Below, piece after piece: positions 37,121 through 45,079 of a stretch of 64,000 bases of DNA. Made by a program: the position numbers and the translations under genes. Source of the stretch: Pseudomonas fluorescens (lineage in GTDB: Bacteria > Pseudomonadota > Gammaproteobacteria > Pseudomonadales > Pseudomonadaceae). Position 1 is the first letter of the stretch, and each line of letters begins with the position of its first letter. The notes under the pieces are model-generated. The model was given only the letters and a program-made list of their open reading frames with translations, searched no databases and was not told the origin of the DNA. Where the stretch lies: assembly GCF_902497855.1 (NCBI RefSeq), contig NZ_CABVHU010000016.1:1-64000 (forward strand), read 5' to 3'.

Positions 37121-37294
37121 TTCGAACGGTGAAAACCGTTTCATCGAGCGGCATTCCTGGTTTCACGTTGTCTTCACGTGAGTGGGCGTAAAAAATGGGC
37201 GCAGCGCTGAGGAACATGCCGGCCAATACCCGGTCAAACCGGCAGTTTTTCCGTCTATCAACAGGCGGTTTTCATGGCACAAGAGGATGTCTGA

Positions 37295-37855
37295 ATGAAG
37301 ATTTCACGCGGTTTTGCACTGGCATCGCTCATGACCCTGGCCGCCAGCCCGGTCTTTGCTCAGTTCAGCCTGAGCGACGCGGCCGATGCCATTTCCGGCA
37401 TGAAAGGCGATAACACCGCCGCCGCGGCCGCGCCCACCTCCGAAACGGCCAGCCTGCTGAGTGCGCTCAGCCAATTGAACGTCACGCCACAACAAGCCGT
37501 TGGCGGCACCAGTGCGATGCTGGGGCTGGCGAAGAATCAATTGAGTTCGACCGACTATTCCGAGCTGGCCAAAAGCGTACCGGGCATCGACAAGCTGTCG
37601 GGTGGTGGTGAACTGGGCGCGCTCGCCGGTTTGCTCGGCTCGTCCGGCAAGGCGGCCGGCCTGGACAACGCGCTGGGCGCCGTCAAGAGCACCAATGACC
37701 TGAACAACGCCTTCAGCGCCTTGGGCATGGACACTGGCATGATCGCCCAGTTTGCCCCGCTAATCCTGCAATACTTTGGTCAACAGGGCGTCGGCGGTTC
37801 GTTGCTGCAAAGCCTGGGCGGGATCTGGGGCGCCGGCACCGGCATCGGTAGCTGA
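37295..37855 (+). CDS. DUF2780 family secreted protein
   Basis: A 186-residue protein with a signal peptide ending AASPVFA and the DUF2780 layout: two helical halves rich in Gly/Ala/Ser/Leu (SLLSALSQLNVTPQQAVGGT, LAKSVPGIDKLSG, NALGAVKSTNDLNNAFSALG). It has no cysteine or catalytic motif. The function is unknown; it is a periplasmic or outer-membrane-associated protein of many pseudomonads. AAGAGGATG lies upstream of the ATG, and the convergent acyltransferase gene starts its stop codon 1 bp away. Confidence 0.82.
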   Translation: MKISRGFALASLMTLAASPVFAQFSLSDAADAISGMKGDNTAAAAAPTSETASLLSALSQLNVTPQQAVGGTSAMLGLAKNQLSSTDYSELAKSVPGIDKLSGGGELGALAGLLGSSGKAAGLDNALGAVKSTNDLNNAFSALGMDTGMIAQFAPLILQYFGQQGVGGSLLQSLGGIWGAGTGIGS

Positions 37856-37856
37856 T

Positions 37857-38744
37857 TCAGCGGCGCTCGGCGCGCAAGGCGTCGATACGCCGGTCCTTTT
37901 CGATCCAGAGCTGGTTGACCCAGTTCTGGAGCGTTTCGCGAAACACCGGATCGTTCTGGTAGTCGCCCCGCCACAGCGCCGGGTCGAGTTCGCGGGTCTG
38001 GATGTCGACGATCACCCTTGGCACGTTGCCGCTGATCAAGTCCCAGAACCCCGGAATCTGCTGCTGCGGGTACACCACCGTCACATCGAGAATGGCGTCC
38101 AGCTGTTCGCCCATCGCCGCCAGCACGAACGCCACGCCACCCGCCTTGGGTTGGAGCAGGTGGCTGAAGGGTGATTGCTGCCGGGTGCTTTTCGCGGCGG
38201 TGAATCGCGTGCCTTCCAGGTAATTGACCACCGTCACCGGCTGGCGCTTGAACAGCTCGCAGGCAGCCTTGGTGATCTCCAGGTCCTTGCCGGCCAGCTC
38301 CGGGTTCTTCGCCAGGAACGCCTTGGTGTAGCGCTTCATGAACGGGTAATCCAGCGCCCACCAGGCCAGCCCGAGGAAGGGCACCCAGATCAATTCTTTC
38401 TTGAGGAAGAATTTGAAGAACGGCGTTCGTCGATTCAGGGTCTGGATCAGCGCGGGGATATCGACCCAGGATTGATGGTTGCTGATCACCAGGTACGAGG
38501 TGTCGCGGCGCAGGTTCTCGCCGCCGCGAATGTCCCATCGGGTGGGGATGCACAGCTGGAAGATCAGCTTGTCGACCTCGGCCCAGGTCTCGGCGATCCA
38601 CATCACCGCCCAGGAAGCGTAATCGCGAAAACGCCCGGGCAGCACCAGCTTGAGCAAGGCGAACGCCATCAGCGGCCCGAACAGGACCAGGGTGTTGAGC
38701 AACAGCAGCAGGGTAACGAAACAGCCGGTGAGCAGGCGGCGCAT
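37857..38744 (-). CDS. PlsC-like acyltransferase (YihG type)
   Basis: A 295-residue membrane acyltransferase of the LPLAT/PlsC family: N-terminal hydrophobic helix, the HX4D active site in ISNHQSWVDIP, KKELIWVPFLGLAWWALDYPF and NYLEGTRFT (EGTR motif). Such enzymes acylate lysophosphatidate-like acceptors; E. coli YihG is the nearest named member by overall length and pattern. It is monocistronic, convergent with the DUF2780 gene. Confidence 0.88.
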   Translation of the reverse strand: MRRLLTGCFVTLLLLLNTLVLFGPLMAFALLKLVLPGRFRDYASWAVMWIAETWAEVDKLIFQLCIPTRWDIRGGENLRRDTSYLVISNHQSWVDIPALIQTLNRRTPFFKFFLKKELIWVPFLGLAWWALDYPFMKRYTKAFLAKNPELAGKDLEITKAACELFKRQPVTVVNYLEGTRFTAAKSTRQQSPFSHLLQPKAGGVAFVLAAMGEQLDAILDVTVVYPQQQIPGFWDLISGNVPRVIVDIQTRELDPALWRGDYQNDPVFRETLQNWVNQLWIEKDRRIDALRAERR

Positions 38745-38851
38745 AGGTAACTCTTGAAAGCGTTTGGGCGCGCCATGATAGGCAGCTTCGGTCGAGAGGC
38801 CAAATCGACGCTGACAAATGTTTCACCTTTGACCCGCTAACCTCCCTCCAC

Positions 38852-38995
38852 TGATCGTTCCCTCGCGCCGTGTGGAAGGCTGCTTACCGATCGTTCCCAC
38901 GCTCTGCGTGGGAATGCCTCTTGTGACGCTCTGCGTCACGCTTTGGTACGCGGAGCGTCCCCAACTGCATTCCCACGCAGAGCGTGGGAACGATC
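38852..38995. repeat. GTTCCCACGC repeat with an extra partial copy
   Basis: A full element at 38889-38995 (GATCGTTCCCACGCTCTGCG and inverse, inner GACGCTCTGCGTCAC) preceded by a degenerate half copy at 38852-38882 (GATCGTTCCCTCGCGCC). It occupies most of the 304-bp gap between the acyltransferase and protease genes; nothing else was seen there. Confidence 0.85.
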
Positions 38996-39048
38996 TAATC
39001 GATAACGGTCTAAAATCCCGCTGCCCACTCTTCAAGGAAGCCCATTAC

Positions 39049-39555
39049 GTGAAATCCCTCCTTGCACTGCTCTCCCTGGTGGCCCTGCCCATCCTGGCCG
39101 CCGAGCCGACCCTTTACGGCCGCTACGAATACATCGCCTTGCCGGAAATCGGCGGCGAAGTGCTCAAGGCCAAAATGGACACCGGCGCCCTGACCGCGTC
39201 GCTGTCGGCCAAGGACATCGAAACCTTCACCCGCGACGGCGACGAGTGGGTACGTTTCCGCCTTGGCACCAAAGATGCGAGCAACAAGGTCTACGAACAC
39301 AAGGTTGCGCGGATCAGCAAGATCAAGACCCGCTCGGAAGAGGGCGACGATGATGACGAAGACGTCGCCCCCACCAAGCGGCCAGTGGTTGATCTGGAGT
39401 TGTGCCTGGGCAACGTCAAGCGCACGGTCGAGGTCAACCTGACCGATCGCAGCAGCTTTAACTATCCGTTGCTGATTGGGGCAAAGGCGTTGCGTGAGTT
39501 TGGGGCGGCGGTGAATCCGGCTCGGCGGTTTACGGCGGATAAGCCGGATTGTTGA
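39049..39555 (+). CDS. Retropepsin-like secreted protein (ATP-dependent zinc protease/RimB family)
   Basis: A 168-residue protein with a signal peptide (cleavage around ILAAEP) and the aspartic-protease-like motif KMDTGALTASLSAKDI of the family formerly DUF785, annotated as ATP-dependent zinc protease or RimB-like. Start is GTG at 39049 with AAGGAAG 6 bp upstream. An acidic loop EEGDDDDEDVAPTKRP separates the halves, and the second half has FNYPLLIGAKALREFGA. The cytoplasmic RimB acts with RimK on ribosomal protein S6; this secreted form probably differs in substrate. Confidence 0.82.
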   Translation: MKSLLALLSLVALPILAAEPTLYGRYEYIALPEIGGEVLKAKMDTGALTASLSAKDIETFTRDGDEWVRFRLGTKDASNKVYEHKVARISKIKTRSEEGDDDDEDVAPTKRPVVDLELCLGNVKRTVEVNLTDRSSFNYPLLIGAKALREFGAAVNPARRFTADKPDC

Positions 39556-39813
39556 GCAGGTTCTTTGACGATGCTGCGTCTACAGATTTCATTCAGGCCC
39601 GGATGTGAGTAGCCAACCTCTATGTGTCTTGCCTGATTTTGGTGTTTGAGATTCCTGTGTTAACTATCTTTCTGGTTTGCGCATCGGGGGGAAAGGACAA
39701 CTCCGATCGCGAGGCGGCAAGGTAGTTCAAATGGCGGCCCGTTCGATCTCTGGCTAGATTGAGAACTAATCGTCCATCCTGCGGGTTGTTTTCAGGCGAA
39801 TTAAGGAGTTTTT

Positions 39814-40590
39814 CTACCTGTTTATTAGGTTTGGGTGTTTCTGGGGATGGGTAGTCAGGTCAAGTGAATTTTTGCGACCAGGTTGGCTAGTGCCCGGAAA
39901 TTCAGATGTGAATTTTGCAAGGTTAGCTTCATATTTCGCATCGCTTGTATGTTGGCTTGCAGAGATCGGTGCAGCGACAGTAGTCGGGTTTCTAAATTTT
40001 TTTGGTGTTCTACCGAATATGTTTTTAATCCCCTTCCACAGACTTCTAAATAGGTGCGAATGCCCTGAAGGATCGCTTCCAAGTACCGGTTCTCCTGCGC
40101 AATATGAAAACGCATTCACCCCCCCTTCTCCAAACGGACTCCAACTGTCCGGACTGTTGAATCGCATCAATACTGGGTTGTACTGCCGATACCCACTGCC
40201 CAAATGATAGTGCCCGGTCACCGGATCCGGCCGTTCGCCATTGAAACCCAGCAAACTGAGTAAACCATTCTCCATCGGACGATGACCATAGGGTGTGTAA
40301 GCAAGGGGATGAGGCTGGGTCGCGTCGAGTACACTCAATACCGAACGTTGTTGATCCGTCGCCAGCAGCGCGGCGGCCATCTTGCCACCCTCGCGCTGTT
40401 GCTGCGCCAACAGCTGGTCGTTGTACTGCACGATGGTGCGTTGCACCGCGCCCCGCATTTCAGTGGCTAGGCGTTTCTTGCAGTAATAGCGCTGGATGGT
40501 CGCCTGTTCGAAGGGCGTGCATTCGACCAGGCGATTGAGCGAGTCGTAGTGGTAGCGACACAACAGCGTTTCGCGGATAGAGGTAGGCAT
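39814..40590 (-). CDS. RHS-core protein 3 (short tail)
   Basis: A 258-residue protein. Residues 1-177 are the RHS core (MPTSIRETLLCRYHYD through SDPSGH). The private tail is only 81 residues, basic at first (LFRSLWKGIKNIFGRTPKKF), with no recognised fold, and may be a truncated tip. I start at 40590, with CGGAGC before the ATG; the frame is open to 40710 but that part is the leader. There are 258 bp downstream without a gene. Confidence 0.78.
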   Translation of the reverse strand: MPTSIRETLLCRYHYDSLNRLVECTPFEQATIQRYYCKKRLATEMRGAVQRTIVQYNDQLLAQQQREGGKMAAALLATDQQRSVLSVLDATQPHPLAYTPYGHRPMENGLLSLLGFNGERPDPVTGHYHLGSGYRQYNPVLMRFNSPDSWSPFGEGGVNAFSYCAGEPVLGSDPSGHSHLFRSLWKGIKNIFGRTPKKFRNPTTVAAPISASQHTSDAKYEANLAKFTSEFPGTSQPGRKNSLDLTTHPQKHPNLINR

Positions 40591-40654
40591 TGACTGAGCT
40601 CCGTGCAAGGTCCAAAAAGCCAAGCCTTTAGCATCGTTATTTTTTCTGTCGTTG

Positions 40655-40675
40655 CCTACTATCAGAACTGCTAGG
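40655..40675 (-). promoter_or_regulatory. Shared palindrome upstream of RHS gene 3
   Basis: Sense CCTAGCAGTTCTGATAGTAGG, 64 nt before the ATG. Confidence 0.75.
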
Positions 40676-40768
40676 GGATCGGCTAGGCGGTGGAGTCGGA
40701 GGAGATCCATGAGTGGATCTGCTGGATTGTGGCAGGATCAGTATGGATAAGGCGGTCGCGGTGTTCCT

Positions 40769-41824
40769 TCATTGCTTTCTTATGTCGTAAGCAATCTTCG
40801 GCCATTTGTCTGGGTTGAAATTGCTCATACGACTCGGAGTGTTCTTACGAAGAGTCAACAAATATGAAACTGCACGTTTGAGCTCGTTTTGGCTTTCTTG
40901 TCGGGATAACTCCACGTTCCAGCGTTCGTTGTCGGTCAGATGTTTAGAATAGCTTTCATCCGTGAGTAACTCATTAGTTATATTTTTGTTTTTGAGAGTT
41001 TTTCTAATGTGTCTGTCGGCTCTGAGGAGATATTCAGTACCATTTTCTCCTGGTTTTAACTCCTCCAGAAAGCCGACTTTTTTTCGAAGGGATAACTCGC
41101 TGGCGAGGATGGCTTTCGGATCTTTGCCAGCTCCTTTAGCAATTTGGTCAAGCTTGGCTTTTCCTAGGAATGTAGTATCCACTATTTTGTTTGCTGCTTT
41201 TTGTAACTGTGATTTTCCTAAGTGAGGGGCTTTCATTAATTTGTAACTATTAAAAAAGATATCATCGAATTGCATTGCGAGAAAAATTCCAGAGTGACCA
41301 CTTGGATCTCTTTGACTAATCGGGTTGCCAGCACAATAGGCGTAGGCGTTCAATCCACCTTTCCCAAATGGGCTCCAGCTGTCCGGGCTGTTAAAGCGCA
41401 TCAACACCGGATTGAACTGCCGATATCCATTCCCCAGGTGATAATGCCCAGTCACCGGATCCGGCTGTTCACCGTTAAACCCGAGCAAACTGAGTAAGCC
41501 ATTCTCCGTCGGACGATGACCATAAGGCGTGTAGGCAAGGTGACGAGGCTGGGTCGCGTCGAGTGCATTCAATACTGAACGTTGTTGATCAGTCGCCAGT
41601 AGCGTGGCGAACGCTTTGCCGTTCTCGTGCTGCTGTTGCGCCAATAGTTGGTCGTCGTGCTGCACGATGCTGCGCTGCACACCGCCTTGTGTTTCGGTGG
41701 CCAGACGGGTTTTGCAGTAATAGCGCCGGATGGCGGATTGTTCAAAGGGTGTGCTATTGACCAGGCGATCAAGCGGGTCGTAGTGGTAGCGAGCCAGGAG
41801 GGTTTCACGAATGGAGGTAGGCAT
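40769..41824 (-). CDS. RHS-core protein 4 (unknown basic tail)
   Basis: A 351-residue protein with the RHS core at 1-177 (ends RDPSGH) and a 174-residue tail from IFLAMQFDDIFFNSYKLM on. The tail is Lys- and Asn-rich, largely helical and markedly AT-rich compared with the core, with possible charged catalytic residues (ERWNVELSRQESQNELKRA, NFNPDKWPKIAYDIRKQ) but no family I recognise. CGGAGC precedes the ATG at 41824. Only 93 bp separate its stop from the palindrome of RHS gene 3, so no immunity gene fits. Confidence 0.8.
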   Translation of the reverse strand: MPTSIRETLLARYHYDPLDRLVNSTPFEQSAIRRYYCKTRLATETQGGVQRSIVQHDDQLLAQQQHENGKAFATLLATDQQRSVLNALDATQPRHLAYTPYGHRPTENGLLSLLGFNGEQPDPVTGHYHLGNGYRQFNPVLMRFNSPDSWSPFGKGGLNAYAYCAGNPISQRDPSGHSGIFLAMQFDDIFFNSYKLMKAPHLGKSQLQKAANKIVDTTFLGKAKLDQIAKGAGKDPKAILASELSLRKKVGFLEELKPGENGTEYLLRADRHIRKTLKNKNITNELLTDESYSKHLTDNERWNVELSRQESQNELKRAVSYLLTLRKNTPSRMSNFNPDKWPKIAYDIRKQ

Positions 41825-41888
41825 TGACTGAGCTCCGTGCAGGGTCGAAAAAGCCGAGCCTTCAGCATCAATTCTTTTTCAGTCGTTG

Positions 41889-41910
41889 CCTACCTATCAG
41901 AACTGCTAGG
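41889..41910 (-). promoter_or_regulatory. Shared palindrome upstream of RHS gene 4
   Basis: The 22-nt sense element has the core CTAGCAGTTCTGATAG with one G more before the final TAGG; it lies 64 nt before the ATG. Confidence 0.75.
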
Positions 41911-42332
41911 GGATTGGCCCTTTCGGTACTCTTGCACCTCAACTGAACAGAAGAGGGGCGTACTTCTGCGAACAAATGTGTGCGAGCTTGCTCGCGATAA
42001 GGCCGGTATAAACAGCGCAGATCTTGGCCCCGGCATCGTCGTTGGCGTCAACCATCGCTGGAGAACTTAAAAATACGGCGCGGCGAGCTGCGGATCTCTT
42101 CGTGTCTGTTGCGATCGCGGAAGGTGACCGCTTTTTTGATTCAATGAGTCTTTCCCGTCCAGGGTCCGCACAGGGGATTTCTCTCGTCAAAAAGTAAGTT
42201 TTCCTACAGGAAAAACTGGCCTCCTACAGGGCAAATCCCTTCCTTTTGCAGGACGTTTCCTAGATTATTCCGCACGCTTGCGCCGACAGATTTCCGTGCC
42301 TAGTCTTCGTCCGTCACTGCTCATCAGTGATC
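41911..42332. other. Intergenic stretch between RHS gene 4 and the DUF6124 leader
   Basis: It contains one half REP (TGCGAGCTTGCTCGCG at ~41982) and a TTTTCCTACAGGAAAA hairpin at ~42200. No gene is supported. Confidence 0.5.
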
Positions 42333-42467
42333 GGGTTTAGTCGCCCGGATCTTTCTAGGCGCACAGCGCCACCTCATTCCAGGTGTTTTCATTGCCTGAA
42401 AGTTATGGTGGCTGTGCGCAGGGCACCCTCGGGTGCGCCGGGTTGCCTAGAGACCGGTCGACTAACC
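42333..42467 (+). ncRNA. Structured three-way-junction leader of the DUF6124 gene
   Basis: Nested complementary segments: outer stem GGGTTTAGTCG (42333-42343) with CGACTAACC (42459-42467); second stem CCGG plus TCTAGG (42345-42359) with CCTAGA plus CCGG (42446-42457); then two hairpins, GCGCACAG-CG-CCACC (42359-42373) with GGTGGCTGTGCGC (42407-42419), and GCACCC-TC-GGGTGC (42423-42436). It ends 73 nt before the gene's ATG. It could be a cis-acting regulator or an independent small RNA. I do not recognise an Rfam family. Confidence 0.6.
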
Positions 42468-42540
42468 TGCGTGCAGCCGCCACCCCTGTTCGTTTAGTCG
42501 CGATATCGGTTGGCTCCAATTAGCTCTAGGAGTTTTACCA

Positions 42541-42903
42541 ATGAAAAAATCTGTCCCCGATCCACCTCTAGAAACGTCCACCCAAGGCAAACCCACCGAC
42601 GATCCGCCAAGAGACCGTTCCGCCCTTTATCGTGCGATCGATTTCTACCTTACCGGAGAACAGCCTTCGGCACCGGATGAACTGCGGTTCTACAACGTCA
42701 GCGACGACGTGAGCTTCGAAGATACCCAACTCTATATCGCCGACCTGCTGCGTTGTGCCTCGGTCACCGCCTATCAATGCGGCGATCACCTCAAAGGCGC
42801 GGACAGGGCCATGGTGTTTTCTGTCTGGCATTTGCTGGAGATCGCCAAGGCCATGGTTGATCGATCGATTGATTGTCTGGGGATGAAGCACACCCGGGAC
42901 TGA
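42541..42903 (+). CDS. DUF6124 (DUF3077-like) family protein
   Basis: A 120-residue cytoplasmic protein of the DUF3077/DUF6124 family, typical of Pseudomonas and often multi-copy. The N-terminus is polar and disordered (PDPPLETSTQGKPTDDPPRD), followed by a helical part (EDTQLYIADLLRCASVTAYQ, VFSVWHLLEIAKAMVDRSID). AGGAG lies 8 bp before the ATG. The function is unknown. The folded leader upstream suggests post-transcriptional control. Confidence 0.82.
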   Translation: MKKSVPDPPLETSTQGKPTDDPPRDRSALYRAIDFYLTGEQPSAPDELRFYNVSDDVSFEDTQLYIADLLRCASVTAYQCGDHLKGADRAMVFSVWHLLEIAKAMVDRSIDCLGMKHTRD

Positions 42904-42931
42904 TTCAAGTCGTTGGTTGTTGCTGATATTG

Positions 42932-42960
42932 CTTTCGCGAGCAGGCTCGCTCCCACAGAA
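42932..42960. repeat. Single REP unit
   Basis: TTTCGCGAGCAGGCTCGCTC followed by CCACAG, without an inverted partner nearby. Confidence 0.7.
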
Positions 42961-43135
42961 AACTTGAGGCAGGCAAAAAATAATATAGGAAATGACTTTT
43001 ACGGAAAACAAAGCAGGACAGATTTGTTGGGTTAAAATCTGTCCCGCTGCTTTGCTCTAGTATTTAAATAAATCTGCCCACTTAATGACTCTTAATTCTT
43101 TTGTTGGTTGAGTTGATGTTTGTGCTTCATGTGTT

Positions 43136-44173
43136 TTAAGAGGTGCGGATGTTTGTTGTTGTTGTGGTGTGCGTAGAGTTACGAGAGGAGCTGTAATACT
43201 CTCTGTAACTTGAGTTTGTATCAAAAGTAATATTTCGGTTCCCTGTCGAGTGGCTAGCACCGATATTGGCGCTGTTTCTAGTTAATGTGGTTGGTTCTGT
43301 TTCACTAACATAAGTGGCTACGAAGTTTGAGCGGGATCGAATTGAATCACCCCGGGAGGATGGAGGTTTTCTTGCGGTCGGCCTATAGGGGGCGGCTGGT
43401 GGAGTTAAATCCTGCAAAGGAAATGAAGAACGTCGTGGAGGCGGCGTATAAGGGGCACGCGATAAGCCTCCCGATTTTGACAAAACCGGCATTAATCCCC
43501 CAGCTGTCAGGAACACACCAAAACCGATCAGTGCTACACCGGCAACAAAAGATAGCGGTGAGGGGTCTTTGTCAGACAATATTATGGAACCTCCCACGAT
43601 ACTGCCAATACCCCCAGCAAGTAGAACAAGGCTCAAGAATGAATGTCCATTTGGATCCGCTTTGTTAACGGGATCTCCCACGCAATACGTATACGTATTC
43701 AATCCACCCTCCTTAAACGGACTCCAGCTGTCCGGACTGTTAAACCGCATCAACACCGGATTGAACTGCCGATAACCATTGCCCAAATGATAATGCCCGG
43801 TCACCGCATCCGGCCGTTCGCCGGTGAATCCGAGCAAGCTGAGCAATCCATTTTCCGGTGGTCGATGACCGTAGGGTGTGTAAGCAAGGGGATGAGGCCG
43901 GTCCGCGTCGAGTGCATTCAATACCGAACGTTGTTGATCGGTCGCCAGCAGCGAGGCGGTCATCTTGTCGCCCTCGCGCTGCTGTTGCGCCAACAGTTGA
44001 TCGTCGTGCTGCACAATTGTGCGTTGCGTTGTGCCTTGAAGTTCGGTGGACAGGCGTGTCTTGCAGTAATAGCGCTGGATAGCCGCCTGTTCAAGCGGCG
44101 CGCAATCGACCAGGCGATCGAGCGGGTCGTAGTGGTAGCGACCCAAGAGTATTTCGCAAGTAGAGGTAGGCAT
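43136..44173 (-). CDS. RHS-core protein 5 (two-helix membrane tail)
   Basis: A 345-residue protein with the RHS core at 1-177 (ends KADPNGH). The tail begins with two hydrophobic helices (SLVLLAGGIGSIVGGSIIL and FVAGVALIGFGVFLTAGGL), then a Pro/Ser/Thr-rich stretch (APYTPPPRRSSFPLQDLTPP) ending in a Thr run. A pore-forming or membrane-insertion role for the tail is a guess. I start at 44173, which has CGGAGC upstream. The stop lies just after GTT repeats; an overlapping frame (43057-43260) continues 26 codons further, so the annotated end may reflect a frameshift. Confidence 0.78.
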   Translation of the reverse strand: MPTSTCEILLGRYHYDPLDRLVDCAPLEQAAIQRYYCKTRLSTELQGTTQRTIVQHDDQLLAQQQREGDKMTASLLATDQQRSVLNALDADRPHPLAYTPYGHRPPENGLLSLLGFTGERPDAVTGHYHLGNGYRQFNPVLMRFNSPDSWSPFKEGGLNTYTYCVGDPVNKADPNGHSFLSLVLLAGGIGSIVGGSIILSDKDPSPLSFVAGVALIGFGVFLTAGGLMPVLSKSGGLSRAPYTPPPRRSSFPLQDLTPPAAPYRPTARKPPSSRGDSIRSRSNFVATYVSETEPTTLTRNSANIGASHSTGNRNITFDTNSSYREYYSSSRNSTHTTTTTNIRTS

Positions 44174-44237
44174 TGACTGAGCTCCGTGCAAGGTCGAAAA
44201 AGCCGAGCCTTCAGCATCAAGCCTTTTTCAATCTATG

Positions 44238-44259
44238 CCTACCTATCAGAAGTGCTAGG
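44238..44259 (-). promoter_or_regulatory. Shared palindrome upstream of RHS gene 5
   Basis: The sense core reads CTAGCACTTCTGATAG, with one arm mismatch (CAC for CAG) and an extra G before the final TAGG. It lies 64 nt before the ATG. Confidence 0.72.
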
Positions 44260-44277
44260 GTTTGGCCCTGTCCGGCT

Positions 44278-44907
44278 TCAAACCTTCGGCATCGTCGCCA
44301 GCATCGACGCCCGCTGACTCACCTCGAAGTACCAGCCCGCCAGCTTGGGATTCGCTTCACGCCAGTCCAGGTCCGGGTGGCGCAAATCCAGATATCCCAA
44401 CGCACAGGCCACGCTGATCGCGGCCACATCGAAATGACTGGTCAGCTCGGCAATCGCGTCTTTTTCCAGCAGCGCCAGCGTACGGCGGATTTTGTCGCGT
44501 TGGCCGTCCAGCCATTCGTTCCAGTGTTTCTCCGGGGCGCGCAGGGCCACTTCGTAGCGGGTCAGCACCGCGGCGTCCATGATGCCGTCGGCCATGGACG
44601 CCAGGGTCATGCGGCGCCAGCGGGCCGAGCCGTCGCGGGGGATCAGCGGGTTGCCGACGTGCTGGTGATCGAGGTAATCGAGGATGACCCGGCTGTCATG
44701 GATGACGTTGCCGTCGGCCAGGCGCAGGGCGGGGATTTTGCCCAGGGGGTTGTCGTCGATAAGTGCAAGGTCCGGTTCGACGGGCGTCAGCACGCAGTTT
44801 TGCAGGGCCACGCGGTTTTGTTGACCGGTTTCGTGGAGCAACACCATGACTTTGCGAACGAAGGGGGATAGGGGGTTGTGGTAGAGGGTCATGCTGGGGG
44901 CGGACAT
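44278..44907 (-). CDS. Glutathione S-transferase family protein
   Basis: A 209-residue GST: thioredoxin-like N-terminal domain with LYHNPLSPFVRKVMVLLHE, the cis-Pro/ligand segment NPLGKIPALRLADG and SRVILDYLD, then an all-helical C-terminal domain. The Ser/Tyr that activates glutathione cannot be fixed from the sequence. Either ATG at 44907 or 44892 may be used; neither has a strong ribosome site. The stop is 19 bp from the palindrome of RHS gene 5. Confidence 0.87.
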   Translation of the reverse strand: MSAPSMTLYHNPLSPFVRKVMVLLHETGQQNRVALQNCVLTPVEPDLALIDDNPLGKIPALRLADGNVIHDSRVILDYLDHQHVGNPLIPRDGSARWRRMTLASMADGIMDAAVLTRYEVALRAPEKHWNEWLDGQRDKIRRTLALLEKDAIAELTSHFDVAAISVACALGYLDLRHPDLDWREANPKLAGWYFEVSQRASMLATMPKV

Positions 44908-44967
44908 GGCGGCGTCTCGGTCGGGGGGAGTGTCGGCAGCATAGCGCGTAATTTTTGCGAACCGAAC

Positions 44968-45055
44968 TCTGTAGGAGCCGGCTTGCCGGCGAAGGCGTCT
45001 TCGAATCTTGCGCCAGGCTTGAGGGCGCTTTCGCCGGCAAGCCGGCTCCTACAGG
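44968..45055. repeat. REP pair before the GST gene
   Basis: CTGTAGGAGCCGGCTTGCCG and its inverse enclose ~40 bp. Confidence 0.85.
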
Positions 45056-45079
45056 GGGGGGTGATGATGACACATAACG

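Noticed and set aside
39855..40115. 86-residue minus-strand frame inside the RHS gene 3 tail
   Set aside because: It overlaps the RHS frame fully, has no ribosome site and resembles no family; treated as a shadow of AT-rich tail DNA.
41939..42190. 83-residue minus-strand frame upstream of RHS gene 4
   Set aside because: Half of it translates a REP unit and the composition is like other REP-overlapping false frames.
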